NCBI RefSeq assembly: GCF_900156825.1
Contig: NZ_FTOV01000004.1
Coordinates: forward strand, 62,001-126,000
Reading direction: 5' to 3'
DNA from: Chryseobacterium gambrini
Lineage (GTDB): Bacteria > Bacteroidota > Bacteroidia > Flavobacteriales > Weeksellaceae
DNA: 64,000 nucleotides
Shown: positions 19,637 through 29,053 of the stretch, piece after piece
Layout: every line of letters begins with the position of its first letter
Numbering within the stretch: the stretch's first letter is position 1
The notes under the pieces: generated by a model
Seen by the model: the letters and a program-made list of their open reading frames with translations, nothing else
Told to the model about the DNA's origin: nothing
Database searches by the model: none
Position numbers and translations under genes: made by a program

Positions 19637-22600
19637 ATGCGTAAAGAGACACAAAAAGTACTCATTTTATCATTACTAGGACTTGTCAGTGTAAATCTGG
19701 CAGCTCAGCAAAAAGTGAAAAGAGATACCATTAAGAACATCGACGAAGTTGTGGTAACCGCTTTGGGAATCAAGAGACAAGACAAATCTTTAGGATATGT
19801 TGCGGAAAAAGTAAACTCAGACACTTTTGAAGAAACCCAGAACAACAACTGGGCTCAGTCTATGGAAGGAAAAGTTGCCGGACTGAAAGTTCAGACGGCA
19901 GGAGCGGGACCGCTTGCCAGTTCCAGAATTACCTTAAGAGGCGAAAAGTCGATGGTATTGGATAATAATTACGCATTAATTGTTGTAGACGGAATTCCTT
20001 TGGGAAATTCCACCACAGGAACCGGAACTCCGGCGTACGGAGCGGGTTCCGGAGGGGATGTTCCGATTGATTTAGGAAACGGACTGAACAGCATCAATCC
20101 CGATGATATTGAATCGGTAACCGTTCTGAAAGGAGCTTCTGCAGCCGCATTATACGGATCCCGCGCTGCGAACGGAGCTTTGATGATCACCACAAAATCC
20201 GGAAAAAGCAAAAACGGAAAAATTCAGGTGACTTTCAATTCCTATTCAAGTTATGATACGGTTTTAAAATGGCCGGATTGGCAGTACGAATACGGACAGG
20301 GAACTTTGGCTAAAAATACGGCAGGACAATTCTATTACTCCTACGGAGCTTCTGCAGACGGTGTAAGTACCGGAGGAACGAGCAGTGCTTTCGGACCGAA
20401 ATTCGCGGGACAGTATTATTTTCAGTATGATCCTACCGTTGGCGGACAGAGCAAGGAAAGACAGCTTTGGAGAGCTTATGAAGACAACATCAAAGGATTC
20501 TGGAGAACAGGTTCTACGTATTCCAACAGTCTTTCGGTAGAGAGTTCCAATGATAAAACCAATTTCAGAACATCGCTTACCTATCTTAATAACGAATGGA
20601 TGATGCCGAATACAGGTTTCGACCGACTGAATTTTGCTTTGTCGTTCGCGCATCAGTTAACCAAAAAATTAAAAATTTCTACCAAATTTACTTTCAATAA
20701 AACATCAAGTGACAATCTTCCGGCAACAGGATACAATAACCAGTCGATTTCCTATTTCATGATCTTCCAGAATCCGAATGTGGATCTTGCATGGTATCAA
20801 CCCATCTGGAAACCGGGACAGGTGCAGATTGATCAGATTCACCCTTTCAGTACATTTATCGACAATCCTTACCTCATCGCTTATGAAATGCTGAACGGAG
20901 TGGATAAAAAAACGATTTTCGGAAACATTACGGCAGATTATCAGTTCAATAAAAATTTCAGCCTCATGTTAAGATCCGGACTGGAAGTGCTGAACGAAAA
21001 AAGAACAACAAAACGTCCGTGGAGTTCAGCCAATTATGCAAAAGGATTCTACAGAGAACAGTACATCAAAAATCACGAATACAACAACGATGTTTTATTT
21101 TCGTACAAACAGAGCTTTAATAAATTCAATATTTCTGCATCAGCCGGAGGAAGCATCCGTTACAATCAGTATGTGATGAATGATTATCAGGCAAACGGAT
21201 TGAAAATTGCCGGAGAATACAATCTTACCAATGCGCTTGGAATTGATGTAAAATATCCGAGACCGGGAGACGAACAGGTAAACAGTGTCTATGGTTTGGT
21301 AACATTGGGATACGACAATAAATTCTTTGTGGATGTTACCGGAAGAAACGACTGGAGTTCCACACTTCCGAAATCCAACAGATCATTCTTTTATCCTTCC
21401 GTAAGTACGAGTTTCATCCTTTCAGAAATTTTTAAATTGAAAAGCGACCGTTTCAATTACTGGAAACTGAGAGCTTCGTGGGCAAAAGTAGGAATCGACG
21501 GTTCTCCTTATCAGTTAGATACCTATTACGATACCAGTTCTATCACAGGAAGTGTGGTAGCGAGAAATATCTTCAACAATCCGAATCTTAAGCCTGAAAA
21601 AAATGCCAACGTAGAAGTGGGGATGGATTTCAGCGTATTAAAAAACAGATTGAATTTTAATTTCACGCTGTATCAGAACATGAGTGAAAATCAGATTATT
21701 CCGGTTTCTCTTCCTTATGAAAGCGGTTATTCTCAAAGAATCATCAACGCGGGAAAAATCCGAAACAGAGGTATGGAATTATCTTTAAATACGACACCAT
21801 TTAAAACCAAAAGCTTCTCCTGGATGATCGGAGCCAACTGGTCTGCCAACGAAAACAGAGTACTTACCACGTCCGAAGGTTTCGACGGAATTATTTCAAC
21901 CGTGGGAGGAGTGGTTTTTTATAAAGCAATCGTAGGAGGTTCTTTAGGAGATATGTATGGTTTCAAGCTGGTGAAAAACAGTCAGGGACAGGTTGTTTAT
22001 GACAACGCAGGATTGCCTTTAAGACCTGCAGAAATAGAAAAAGTAGGAAATGCATTCCCGAAATGGAGAGCCGGTTTACAGAATGATTTTAAAATTAAAA
22101 ATTTCACCGTAAGCTTCTCATTCGACGGTCAGTACGGTGGTGTTGCGTATTCGCAGTCGCATCACAAAATGTCGGAACAGGGAAAACTGAAATCTACACT
22201 TCCGGGAAGAGATAATCCGAACGGAATGATCGTAGGAGAAGGAGTTGTGCAGAATCCGGACGGTTCTTACAGCCCGAATACAAAAGCGGTTACCGTTTCT
22301 GCTTATTATGCAGAATACTACAGAAGAGCCAACGTTGAAACGAATACATTCAGCACAGATTTTATCAAACTGAGAGATGCAAGAATCGCCTATTCTTTCC
22401 CGAAAGAAACCATAAAATCTTTAGGACTGCAGGATCTTACCTTAGCTATTTTCGGAAAAAATCTATGGATGTGGACAAAGTTCCCGATGTTTGATCCTGA
22501 AGTAGCCACTTTAGATAACGCCACCATTACTCCCGGAGTGGAAATGGGGCAGCTTCCAACCGCCAGAACCGTTGGATTTCAGTTAAATCTTAAATTTTAA
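19637..22600 (+). CDS. SusC/RagA family TonB-linked outer-membrane protein
   Basis: This 987-residue protein has a signal peptide (cleavage about NLAAQ, 20-24), a TonB box DEVVVTALG (36-44), a plug with the SusC/RagA signature YGSRAANGALMITTKSGK (about 173-190), and a beta-barrel ending in VGFQLNLKF. Unlike most SusC proteins it lacks the N-terminal carboxypeptidase-regulatory-like domain; the TonB box follows the signal peptide almost directly. With SusD it forms a lidded nutrient importer. The SusD-like gene starts 11 bp downstream, so the two form an operon. Its Pho-like promoter and the phosphoesterase further down suggest a phosphorylated ligand; this is inference. Confidence 0.94.
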   Translation: MRKETQKVLILSLLGLVSVNLAAQQKVKRDTIKNIDEVVVTALGIKRQDKSLGYVAEKVNSDTFEETQNNNWAQSMEGKVAGLKVQTAGAGPLASSRITLRGEKSMVLDNNYALIVVDGIPLGNSTTGTGTPAYGAGSGGDVPIDLGNGLNSINPDDIESVTVLKGASAAALYGSRAANGALMITTKSGKSKNGKIQVTFNSYSSYDTVLKWPDWQYEYGQGTLAKNTAGQFYYSYGASADGVSTGGTSSAFGPKFAGQYYFQYDPTVGGQSKERQLWRAYEDNIKGFWRTGSTYSNSLSVESSNDKTNFRTSLTYLNNEWMMPNTGFDRLNFALSFAHQLTKKLKISTKFTFNKTSSDNLPATGYNNQSISYFMIFQNPNVDLAWYQPIWKPGQVQIDQIHPFSTFIDNPYLIAYEMLNGVDKKTIFGNITADYQFNKNFSLMLRSGLEVLNEKRTTKRPWSSANYAKGFYREQYIKNHEYNNDVLFSYKQSFNKFNISASAGGSIRYNQYVMNDYQANGLKIAGEYNLTNALGIDVKYPRPGDEQVNSVYGLVTLGYDNKFFVDVTGRNDWSSTLPKSNRSFFYPSVSTSFILSEIFKLKSDRFNYWKLRASWAKVGIDGSPYQLDTYYDTSSITGSVVARNIFNNPNLKPEKNANVEVGMDFSVLKNRLNFNFTLYQNMSENQIIPVSLPYESGYSQRIINAGKIRNRGMELSLNTTPFKTKSFSWMIGANWSANENRVLTTSEGFDGIISTVGGVVFYKAIVGGSLGDMYGFKLVKNSQGQVVYDNAGLPLRPAEIEKVGNAFPKWRAGLQNDFKIKNFTVSFSFDGQYGGVAYSQSHHKMSEQGKLKSTLPGRDNPNGMIVGEGVVQNPDGSYSPNTKAVTVSAYYAEYYRRANVETNTFSTDFIKLRDARIAYSFPKETIKSLGLQDLTLAIFGKNLWMWTKFPMFDPEVATLDNATITPGVEMGQLPTARTVGFQLNLKF

Positions 22601-22611
22601 ATCTTAAAAAA

Positions 22612-24063
22612 ATGAAAAAATTATTCATCAATATAGCTTTGATTGCTTCACTTTTTATTTTCAATTCTTGCGACAGAAATTTTGAAGAAATCAACACAGA
22701 TACCAGTAAAATTCTCAATCCGTCTGTAGGAAGCCTTCTGGCTCCCATTCAGTACGAAATGGCAAACTACGGATACAGCAGAGCCAATGATTTTACTTTC
22801 GATATCATGCAGATCGGTCTGGATTTTCCGAATGAAGGAAATACGTACAGCAGATATTATATGACGGAAGGAAGCGGAAACGGAGTCTGGAACACCTCTT
22901 ACAAATGGCTGAAGCAGGTGAATGACCTGAGAACTTTTGCCAAAAAAGAGCAGAACAACAATTATCTGGCGATTTCCATGGTCTTGAATGCGTGGATCTA
23001 CTCCAATCTTACCGATGCTTTCGGAGATGTGCCTTTTTCTGAAGCCGTAAAGATCGATCAGGGAATCATTACCCCAAAATACGACAGCCAGAAAGATATT
23101 TATGTTCAGCTTTTAAATGATCTTAAAACAGCAAACAGCTTATTCGATACCACCAAAACATTAACGGAAACCGATCTTTTCTATAATGCCAATAATAATG
23201 TGACGGGAATCGTTAACTGGAAGAAATTCTGTAATTCTTTATCATTAAGATTGTTAACAAGAATTCTGAAAAGAAACGGAGAAGTAAATGTTCATGAAAG
23301 AATTCAGGAAATTGTAAGCAATCCTGCCACATATCCGATTTTCCAGAACAATACAGACAGCGCTTTATTAACCATTTCAGGAATTTCACCCTATCTTCCG
23401 CCGATCGCAAGACCGCAGGATTTTACAGCGTACCGTGCCGCAGGAGAATTTTTTGTGAATGCCATGAAAAACAATAATGATCCGAGAATGAGCATGTTCT
23501 TCACACAGGCAAAAGATCTGGCAACGAATGCAAACATCGGTTACAAAGGCGCTCCTTCAGGATATGCTTTGGGAAGTTCTTTTAATTATCAGCCTTCGAA
23601 TTTCAATCAGAATCTGGCAAAAGCGCCGTTGAAAGATTTAATCATGACTTATTCTGAGGTTCAGTTTATTCTTGCAGAGCTTTCTTTCAAAGGAATTATT
23701 ACAGGAAATACCCAGACTTATTATGAAAACGGGGTAAAATCGATTATTGAACAATGGGGAGCAACCGTTCCAGCCAATTATTTTACGAATACTAATGTGG
23801 CTTACAACGGAACTTTCGAAAGAATTATGCTTCAGAAATACATTTCTCTGTTTTTTGTAGACCATCAGCAATGGTACGAATACAGAAGAACAGGATTCCC
23901 GGTTTTACCGAACAACGGCGGGCTTCAGAACAACGGACAGATGCCGGTAAGATTTATGTATCCTACCCAGACCAAAGTAATGAACACAGCTAATTACAAT
24001 GCAGCAGTTCAGGCAATGGGTGGAGACAATATCAATGTTAAAATGTGGTGGAATAAACCATAA
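22612..24063 (+). CDS. SusD/RagB family nutrient-binding lipoprotein
   Basis: This 483-residue protein has a lipoprotein signal with lipobox FNSC (C20). The helical body resembles the SusD-like-2 group: FEEINTDTSK near the N-terminus, LNAWIYSNLTDAFGDVPFSEA (TPR-like helices about 121-141, quoted in part), YSEVQFILAELSFKG, and a C-terminal YEYRRTGFPVL. SusD proteins sit on the cell surface as the lid of the SusC barrel and capture the ligand. The gene follows susC by 11 bp. The binding specificity is not evident. A hairpin pair just after the stop may separate it from the phosphoesterase gene. Confidence 0.93.
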   Translation: MKKLFINIALIASLFIFNSCDRNFEEINTDTSKILNPSVGSLLAPIQYEMANYGYSRANDFTFDIMQIGLDFPNEGNTYSRYYMTEGSGNGVWNTSYKWLKQVNDLRTFAKKEQNNNYLAISMVLNAWIYSNLTDAFGDVPFSEAVKIDQGIITPKYDSQKDIYVQLLNDLKTANSLFDTTKTLTETDLFYNANNNVTGIVNWKKFCNSLSLRLLTRILKRNGEVNVHERIQEIVSNPATYPIFQNNTDSALLTISGISPYLPPIARPQDFTAYRAAGEFFVNAMKNNNDPRMSMFFTQAKDLATNANIGYKGAPSGYALGSSFNYQPSNFNQNLAKAPLKDLIMTYSEVQFILAELSFKGIITGNTQTYYENGVKSIIEQWGATVPANYFTNTNVAYNGTFERIMLQKYISLFFVDHQQWYEYRRTGFPVLPNNGGLQNNGQMPVRFMYPTQTKVMNTANYNAAVQAMGGDNINVKMWWNKP

Positions 24064-24076
24064 ACTTATCCGTAGG

Positions 24077-24126
24077 ATCGGGCTTTAGCCCGATTTTCAG
24101 AAAAATAATCAGATTGGCTTCAGCCA
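24077..24126 (+). repeat. Two short palindromes (REP-like), possible attenuator
   Basis: A 7-bp stem ATCGGGC-TTTA-GCCCGAT at 24077-24094 is followed by TTTC, and a second, TTGGCT-TC-AGCCAA, lies at 24115-24126 (spanning the line AGATTGGCTTCAGCCAAAA). Both types recur in Flavobacteria intergenic DNA. They could weakly terminate susCD transcription before the phosphoesterase gene. Confidence 0.55.
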
Positions 24127-24151
24127 AAACTTAAATGTAAATATCAATACA

Positions 24152-25735
24152 ATGAACATAAAATTTTTAATGCCTTGTTTTTTAATTTCAGCAATGGCAT
24201 TTTCACAGGCTTCTGTTTCGGGATATGTGTACGAAGACAGCAACAAAAACCAGAAGAAGGAAAACAAAGAAAAAGGAATCGAAGGAGTGGCGGTTTCCAA
24301 CGGAGCTCAGGTTGTGTTAACCGATAAAAACGGAAGATACAGTCTGCCTGTTCAGGACGGACAGACCATTTTTGTTATCAAACCTTCCGGCTATATGACT
24401 CCTCTAAATGCAAATAATCTTCCTCAATATTATTATCAGTACAAACCCAAAGGTTCTCCCACAGATTTTAAATACAAAGGTTCTGCACCTACAGGCGAAC
24501 TTCCGAAAGAAATTAATTTTGCCTTAAATAAACAGAATGAAAGCAAAAATTTTGATATTCTGGTTTTCGGAGATCCGCAGCCTTACACAGAAAAACAATT
24601 GGATTATTTTAAAAGAGCCATTGTAAATGAGGTGAAAAGTACGAAGAAAAATGCGGTTTTAGGAATCAGTCTTGGGGATTTGGTGGGAGATAATTTAAGC
24701 CTGCAAAAACCTTATGCGGACGTGATGAAAGAAATCGGACTTCCTTGGTATAATGTGATGGGAAATCATGACATGAACTACGAAGCGAAAGAAGATATGC
24801 TTTCCGATGAGACTTTTGAATCCAATTTCGGACCTGCAAATTATTCCTTCAATTACGGGAATGTGCATTTTATTATTTTGGATGATATTTTGTATCCCGA
24901 TCCGCGCGACGGAAAAGGATATTGGGGAGGTTTCCGTGAAGATCAGATGCAGTTCATCGAAAACGATCTGAAACTGGTGGATAAAAATAAACTGATTGTT
25001 GTTTCTTTCCATATTCCTCTGGAGCATAAAAACGAAGATAATTTCAGAAATGCAGACCGCCAGAAATTATTTGATAACCTTGCGCCGTTTAAAAATGCTT
25101 TGTTGCTTTCGGCGCATACTCACGTTCAGCAGCAGCTTTTTTACGGAAAAAAAGCAGGATGGAACGGTTCAAAAGATCTTCATGAATACAATGTAGGAAC
25201 AACCTGCGGCGACTGGTGGTCCGGAACTTCGGATGATTTGGGCTTGCCTACTTCCACGATGAGAGACGGAACAGCAAAAGGATATTCTTTCATCAGTTTT
25301 AACGATAATGAATATAAAGTAAAATATAAAACTGCCGGAAAACCTGAAGATTATCAGATCAATTTATATGTTCCGAAAGTAGTTCCTTTCCCTTCAAAAA
25401 CGTCTGCAAAAGTTTTGGCAAATTTCTTCATGGGAAGCAAAAAAGATAAGGTAGAATACAGAATAGACGGTGAAAAATGGGAAGAAATGCAGTATGATGA
25501 AACCGTAGATCCGAGTTTTGCGATGTCGGTTTTCAAATGGGATACTACGCAGAATATTTTCCCCGGAAGAAGGCCTTCCAATCCGGAATCTTCAAAACAC
25601 ATCTGGACAGGAGATTTCCCGAAAAAACTTTCTTTAGGAAAGCATAAAGTTGAGGTAAGAGCAACGGATATGTATGGAAACCAGTTCTCTGCCACAGAAG
25701 AATTTGACGTTCAGAACCAGATTATTATTCCTTAA
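24152..25735 (+). CDS. Secreted calcineurin-like phosphoesterase
   Basis: This 527-residue protein has a signal peptide (about 1-19). An N-terminal beta-sandwich (about 20-125, SdrD/carboxypeptidase-regulatory-like, VSGYVYEDSNKN) precedes the metallophosphoesterase core: GDPQ (140-143), GDLVGD (175-180), GNHD (204-207), SFHIPL and SAHTHVQ. A C-terminal beta domain (about 380-527) matches the C-terminal domain often found with this group. These enzymes use two metal ions to cleave phosphomono- or diesters. Its place 88 bp after susD, in a locus with a secreted glycerophosphodiesterase, suggests release of phosphate from imported or surface-bound esters. A good terminator follows. Confidence 0.92.
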   Translation: MNIKFLMPCFLISAMAFSQASVSGYVYEDSNKNQKKENKEKGIEGVAVSNGAQVVLTDKNGRYSLPVQDGQTIFVIKPSGYMTPLNANNLPQYYYQYKPKGSPTDFKYKGSAPTGELPKEINFALNKQNESKNFDILVFGDPQPYTEKQLDYFKRAIVNEVKSTKKNAVLGISLGDLVGDNLSLQKPYADVMKEIGLPWYNVMGNHDMNYEAKEDMLSDETFESNFGPANYSFNYGNVHFIILDDILYPDPRDGKGYWGGFREDQMQFIENDLKLVDKNKLIVVSFHIPLEHKNEDNFRNADRQKLFDNLAPFKNALLLSAHTHVQQQLFYGKKAGWNGSKDLHEYNVGTTCGDWWSGTSDDLGLPTSTMRDGTAKGYSFISFNDNEYKVKYKTAGKPEDYQINLYVPKVVPFPSKTSAKVLANFFMGSKKDKVEYRIDGEKWEEMQYDETVDPSFAMSVFKWDTTQNIFPGRRPSNPESSKHIWTGDFPKKLSLGKHKVEVRATDMYGNQFSATEEFDVQNQIIIP

Positions 25736-25763
25736 TTTTCATTTATTACTATACTTTCAAAGA

Positions 25764-25791
25764 AACCGGCTCCATTTTGGAGTCGGTTTTG
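25764..25791 (+). terminator. Rho-independent terminator of the SusCD-phosphoesterase unit
   Basis: A 10-bp stem with one wobble (AACCGGCTCC / GGAGTCGGTT), a 5-nt loop and a short T run, 28 bp after the stop. Confidence 0.85.
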
Positions 25792-25857
25792 CTTTAAACA
25801 TAACCGGTTATTTATAAATTAATCATAATACGGATTTTTAGCTCGGCTAATGTTTCG

Positions 25858-25865
25858 TAAATTTG
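25858..25865 (+). promoter_or_regulatory. -7 box of the SDR gene
   Basis: TAAATTTG, a perfect TAnnTTTG, 27 bp before the start at 25893. It overlaps an in-frame upstream ATG at 25863, which shows that the later start is the real one. Confidence 0.55.
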
Positions 25866-25892
25866 CATCAACGAATAAAAAATTCTTTAAAA

Positions 25893-26606
25893 ATGGATAT
25901 AAACGGAAAAAATGCCATCGTTACAGGAGGCGGAAGAGGATTGGGAAAAGCTGTGGCTTTAGCTTTGGCAAGTGAAGGAGTAAATGTAGCCATCACGGGA
26001 AGAAATGAAGAAAACCTTAAAATGGTAGTCGATGAAATCCAGAAACTGGGAGTAAAATCGGCTTACGCAGTTTTCAGTATTGATAATGAAATCCATGTAA
26101 AAGCAGGAATCGAATCAATTGTGGAGCAGTTAGGAGGTGTTGATATTTTAATTAACAACGCAGGGATCGGAGATTTCGGTTCTATTGAAGAAATGCCTTC
26201 TGAAACCTGGGAGCAGGTGATTAAAACTAATCTTTTCGGGGTATATTATGCAGCAAAAGCTGTTTATCCTTTCATGAAAGAAAAAGGAGAGGGGGATATT
26301 GTAAATGTTGCATCTACGGCAGGTTTGAAAGGCGGGCCGAATATGTCGGCTTATGCAGCATCCAAAGCAGCAGTTGTTTCCCTGTCTCAGTCGATGATGG
26401 CAGAATGGAGAAAACAGAATATCCGCGTGATTACTTTAACGCCGAGCACGATTGCTTCAGATATGTCGATTCAGGGAGGTTTAACAGACGGAAATCCTGA
26501 AAAAGTTCTTCAGCCGGAAGACTTTGCAGAATGGGTAAGAGATATTTTAAAAATGAACAGAAGAGCGTTGATCGCAAACGGTTCTATTTTCTCTACCAAT
26601 CCATAA
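25893..26606 (+). CDS. Short-chain dehydrogenase/reductase (3-ketoacyl reductase-like)
   Basis: Starting at MDINGKNAIV (25893), the protein has 237 residues. It has the NAD(P)-binding motif TGGGRGLGKA (11-20), NNAG (88-91) and the catalytic S141, Y154 and K158 in STAG...YAASK. The TGxxxGxG and R-rich loop suggest an NADP-dependent classical SDR of the FabG-like type, but with no fatty-acid genes nearby the substrate is open. The upstream in-frame ATG is rejected because the promoter box overlaps it. It is monocistronic, with a terminator at 26671-26697. Confidence 0.9.
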   Translation: MDINGKNAIVTGGGRGLGKAVALALASEGVNVAITGRNEENLKMVVDEIQKLGVKSAYAVFSIDNEIHVKAGIESIVEQLGGVDILINNAGIGDFGSIEEMPSETWEQVIKTNLFGVYYAAKAVYPFMKEKGEGDIVNVASTAGLKGGPNMSAYAASKAAVVSLSQSMMAEWRKQNIRVITLTPSTIASDMSIQGGLTDGNPEKVLQPEDFAEWVRDILKMNRRALIANGSIFSTNP

Positions 26607-26670
26607 TTGGTTTAAAGTTTAAAGTTTTGAGTTCTGGATTTTTTTCGGACTCAAGATATAAAACTATTGT

Positions 26671-26697
26671 AAAAGCGGACTTCGGTTCGCTTTTTTT
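26671..26697 (+). terminator. Rho-independent terminator of the SDR gene
   Basis: A 10-bp stem with one wobble (AAAAGCGGAC / GTTCGCTTTT), a TTCG tetraloop and a T run. Confidence 0.85.
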
Positions 26698-26710
26698 CTG
26701 CGGGAAATCT

Positions 26711-26812
26711 GTCATTCTGAACGGGAACGAAGTGAGAGTGAAGAATCTCTAATCAATAAACGACAGATTTTTCTTCCGTCAGAAATAGAGATTCTTCCTT
26801 CGTCAGAATGAC
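26711..26812. repeat. Imperfect long inverted repeat at the left edge of the repeat array
   Basis: The sequence GTCATTCTGA...GAAGAATCTCT (26711-26752) is complementary, with interruptions, to AGAGATTCTTCCTTCGTCAGAATGAC-like sequence at 26787-26812 (described by its ends). The same GTCATTCTGA/AGAATCTCT pair occurs alone at 29938-29965. It resembles a small palindromic mobile repeat. Confidence 0.55.
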
Positions 26813-28118
26813 AAAGTAAGCCTATCATCTTCGCTGAGTGAAACGCCTTAGCGAACGAAGAATGTTTTCAATAATTTCAAATTAATCCTTCGCGCCTATT
26901 GCGTTTAAAAAAGAAAACCATTAAGAACATTTAAGCAGTTAAGAAGAATTAAGAATTTGCAGGCAAACTGAAGGATAAGTTAAAAAAATGCTTTGCGTGC
27001 TTATTTAAGTGAAACGCCTTTGTGAACTTAAAAATATGCAGTAAGTTTTTAAAAGAAAATCTTCGCGGGCTTTGCGTTAAAAACAAAACTAATCGCTTTA
27101 AAAACAAAACCAGCAATATTCCAGAATAAAAAATAGAGATTCTTCCTTCGTCAGAATGACAAAGTAAACGTGTCATCTTCGCTGAGTGAAACGCCTTAGA
27201 GAACGAAGAATGTTTTCAATAATTTCAAAGAAACTTTGTGCCTTATTGCGTCTAAAAAGAAACCATTAAGAACATTTAAGCAGTTAAGAAGAATTAAGAA
27301 TTTTGCGGGCAAACTGAAGGATAAGCTTAAAAATAATTAGGATGTAATAAAAAATAGAGATTCTTCCTTCGTCAGAATGACAAAGTAAACGTGTCACCTT
27401 CGCTGAGTGAAACGCCCTTGCGAACGAAGAATGTTTTCAATAATTTCAAAGAAACCTTTTGCGCCTATTGCGTTTAAAAAAGAAAACCATTAAGAACATT
27501 TAAGCAGTTAAGAAAAATTAAGAATTCGCAGACAAACAGAAGGATAAGCTTAAAAATAATTAGGGTGTAGTAAAAAACTCTTTGTGTGCTTGTTTAAGTG
27601 AAACGCCTTAGCGAACTTAAAAATATCCAGTAAGTTTTCAAAGAAAAATCTTCGCGGACTTTGCGTTAAAAACAAATCTAGTCGTGTTAAAAACGAAACC
27701 AACAATATTCCAGAAATAAAAAATAGAGATTCTTCCTTCGTCAGAATGACAAAGTAAGCGTATCACCTTCGCTGAGTGAAACGCCCTTGCGAACGAAAGA
27801 TATTCTCAATAATTTCAAATTAATCCTTTGCGTGTATTGCGTTTAAAAAGAAAACCATTAAGAACATTAAGCAGTTAAGAAGAATTAAGAATTTTGCGGG
27901 CAAACTGAAGGATAAGCTTAAAAATAATTAGGATGTAATAAAAAATAGAGATTCTTCCTTCGTCAGAATGACAAAGTAAACGTGTCACCTTTGCTGAGTG
28001 AAACGCCTTAGAGAACGAAGAATATGCAGTAAACTATAAAAAAAAATCTTCGCGGACTTTGCGTTAAAAACAAAACTAATCGCTTTAAAAACAAAACCAG
28101 CAATATTCCAATAAATCA
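26786..28118. repeat. Noncoding tandem array of five long repeat units
   Basis: The motif TAGAGATTCTTCCTTCGTC starts at 26786, 27134, 27355, 27724 and 27946, giving unit lengths of 348, 221, 369 and 222 bp and a final partial unit. Each unit has an A module (TTCTTCC...CGCTGAGTGAAACGCC...AATTTC...CCATTAAGAACATT...GAAGGATAAG). Alternate units add a B module of about 130-150 bp (AAGTGAAACGCC...ATCTTCGCGG...TTTGCGTTAAAAAC...CAATATTCCA). Copies differ by scattered substitutions and indels. No ORF of credible composition spans it. Single, decayed relatives occur at 35892-36075 and 62540-62640. Confidence 0.85.
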
Positions 28119-28130
28119 AAAAAGTAGTTT

Positions 28131-28138
28131 TATTTTTG
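28131..28138 (+). promoter_or_regulatory. -7 box of prmA
   Basis: TATTTTTG, a perfect TAnnTTTG, 15 bp before the chosen start at 28154. It overlaps the upstream candidate start at 28136 and so rules that start out. Confidence 0.5.
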
Positions 28139-28153
28139 CAACAAATTATTCAC

Positions 28154-28981
28154 ATGCAAAATTATTTAGAATTCGATTTCAAAATCACACCGCTTCAGCC
28201 GTGGAACGAAATATTAATGGCAGAACTTATTGAGATAGGTTTCGACAGTTTTACGGAAGAAATCAACGGTATTTTAGGATATATTCAGAAAGATTTATTT
28301 AATGAAGAAGAGCTGAAAGCGTTGCCGCTTTTTCAGAATGATGAGGTAAAAATTGAATATACTTTTAAAGAAATGCCAAACATCAACTGGAATGAAGAAT
28401 GGGAAAAGAACTTCGAGCCGATTAATATTGATGATAAAGTGCTGATCAGAGCAGAGTTCCATGAATCTGTTCCGGGGATGCACGAAATTGTTATTCAGCC
28501 GAAAATGTCTTTCGGAACAGGGCATCATCCGACAACGCATCTGATGATCCAACAGATGATGGATATTGATTTTAAAGGTAAAAAAGTTCTGGATATGGGT
28601 TGTGGAACGTCGGTTCTGGCAATTTATGCAAAACAGATCGGAGCCGGAGAAACCAAAGCGATTGATATTGATGAATGGTCGGTAGAAAATTCCAAAGAAA
28701 ATGCAGTAAGAAATAATGTGGAACTGGATATTGAGCTGGGAACTGCAGAAAATTTAGGCAAAGAACATTACGATATTATTTTGGCAAACATCAACAGAAA
28801 TATTTTAATTTCAGACATTCCGACGTATGTTTCTGTACTAAATGAAGGTGGGAAATTACTGCTTTCCGGATTGTGTTTCTTTGATGTGGATGATATTCTT
28901 GAAGTGTGTAAGGAAAACGGTTTAACGCTTACAAAAAAACTTCAGAGAGAAGAATGGGTAAGCTTGCTGCTTGAAAAATAA
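28154..28981 (+). CDS. prmA: Ribosomal protein L11 methyltransferase
   Basis: Starting at MQNYLEFDF (28154) the protein has 275 residues. The C-terminal SAM-dependent methyltransferase domain contains SFGTGHHPTT, the SAM loop VLDMGCGTSVLAIYA (about 150-164) and LANINRNIL, all typical of PrmA; the N-terminal part (about 1-60) is the L11-recognition region. PrmA trimethylates ribosomal protein L11 and is dispensable in many bacteria. The gene is slightly shorter than the Enterobacterial one, as is usual in Bacteroidota. It lies at the right-hand end of the long repeat array. Confidence 0.93.
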   Translation: MQNYLEFDFKITPLQPWNEILMAELIEIGFDSFTEEINGILGYIQKDLFNEEELKALPLFQNDEVKIEYTFKEMPNINWNEEWEKNFEPINIDDKVLIRAEFHESVPGMHEIVIQPKMSFGTGHHPTTHLMIQQMMDIDFKGKKVLDMGCGTSVLAIYAKQIGAGETKAIDIDEWSVENSKENAVRNNVELDIELGTAENLGKEHYDIILANINRNILISDIPTYVSVLNEGGKLLLSGLCFFDVDDILEVCKENGLTLTKKLQREEWVSLLLEK

Positions 28982-29053
28982 ATAATCACATTTTTCACTT
29001 AGCCTCAATTTTAATCTCAACCTCAACCTTAACCTCAGTTTTAACCAAATCTT

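Noticed and set aside
26949..27176. 75-codon open frame on the minus strand in the repeat array
   Set aside because: It lies entirely within repeat modules, has no promoter, and the equivalent frames in other copies are broken.
26786..28118. The repeat array as a CRISPR
   Set aside because: Units are 220-370 bp and repeat throughout their length; there are no short constant repeats with unique spacers and no cas genes.
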